Assembly: GCF_009735685.1 (NCBI RefSeq)
Contig: NZ_WHPN01000426.1
Location: 1-64,000, forward strand
Source of the DNA: Streptomyces lycii
GTDB lineage: Bacteria > Actinomycetota > Actinomycetes > Streptomycetales > Streptomycetaceae
Direction of reading: 5' to 3'
DNA length: 64,000 nucleotides
Part shown: positions 63,992 through 64,000 of the stretch, piece after piece
Position numbering within the stretch: the stretch's first letter is position 1
Layout of the letters: every line of letters begins with the position of its first letter
The notes under the pieces: generated by a model
What the model was told of the DNA's origin: nothing
What the model saw: only the letters and a program-made list of their open reading frames with translations
Database searches by the model: none
Position numbers and translations under genes: made by a program

Positions 63992-64000
63992 CCCGGTGCA

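Noticed and set aside
63991-64000. Start of a B12 riboswitch before nrdR/nrdJ
   Set aside because: Such a riboswitch is expected in this operon in Streptomyces, but the window ends before any of its conserved core, so nothing can be supported here.

Overview
The window is a very GC-rich stretch of chromosome with the gene order, start-codon habits and protein families of a Streptomyces. From memory, not from a search, the order osaC-osaA-osaB, ftsK, rimO-pgsA-cinA-clgR, dpsB, nei-lhr, recA-recX, gluDCBA, gluR-gluK, miaB, miaA, dapF, rshA, hflX, siderophore genes, dinG, lexA and then (outside) nrdR follows the S. coelicolor region around SCO5746 to SCO5803. It is mostly conserved core chromosome. 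I see no insertion sequence, prophage, CRISPR array or attachment site.

Layout. 1-1002: a terminator of an upstream gene, a shortened DegT-like pseudo-aminotransferase, tRNA-Thr(GGT) and a shared terminator. 1055-10560: the osmoadaptation signalling set, with the multidomain SigB-type regulator OsaC facing the giant hybrid kinase OsaA (a run of about 12 HAMP-like repeats) and its response regulator OsaB. 10705-18429: FtsK, a RodZ-like membrane HTH protein, RimO, PgsA, CinA, ClgR and DpsB. 18784-24396: Nei-type glycosylase and the large helicase Lhr. 24509-28471: AraC regulator, AzlC/AzlD exporter, DUF3046 protein and an AI-2E transporter. 28468-30368: SOS-controlled recA and recX. 30829-38435: a flavin monooxygenase, the glutamate ABC importer gluABCD and the divergent GluR-GluK two-component system. 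38918-43305: GH38 alpha-mannosidase and an orphan TAXI receptor. 43417-52734: MiaB, a dioxygenase-fold protein, an MT0933-like antitoxin, MiaA, a small membrane protein, DapF, the RelA/SpoT homologue RshA and HflX. 52977-60238: a secreted trypsin-like lipoprotein and a four-gene NIS siderophore operon. 60411-64000: DinG-type helicase, LexA, and two NrdR-type boxes for a gene beyond the edge.

The genes cohere around genome maintenance (FtsK, Nei, Lhr, RecA, RecX, DinG, LexA; LexA boxes lie in front of recA and lexA), stress signalling (Osa system, ClgR, DpsB, RshA), tRNA and ribosome modification (RimO, MiaA, MiaB, HflX) and nutrient uptake (Glu system, siderophore).

The points most worth a second look are: a siderophore-operon class III aminotransferase whose PLP lysine is arginine and which has lost about 100 residues, in an operon that keeps the A-C-D-F order of a rhizobactin-type operon without the decarboxylase and N-hydroxylase genes; a pair of NrdR-type boxes exactly 31 bp apart at the right edge; a set of genes with an extended TAnnnT-like -10 exactly 6-7 nt before the start codon (leaderless transcripts); a dense set of GC-rich intergenic minisatellites with periods from 15 to 74 bp; and hairpins placed between the cistrons of gluABCD.
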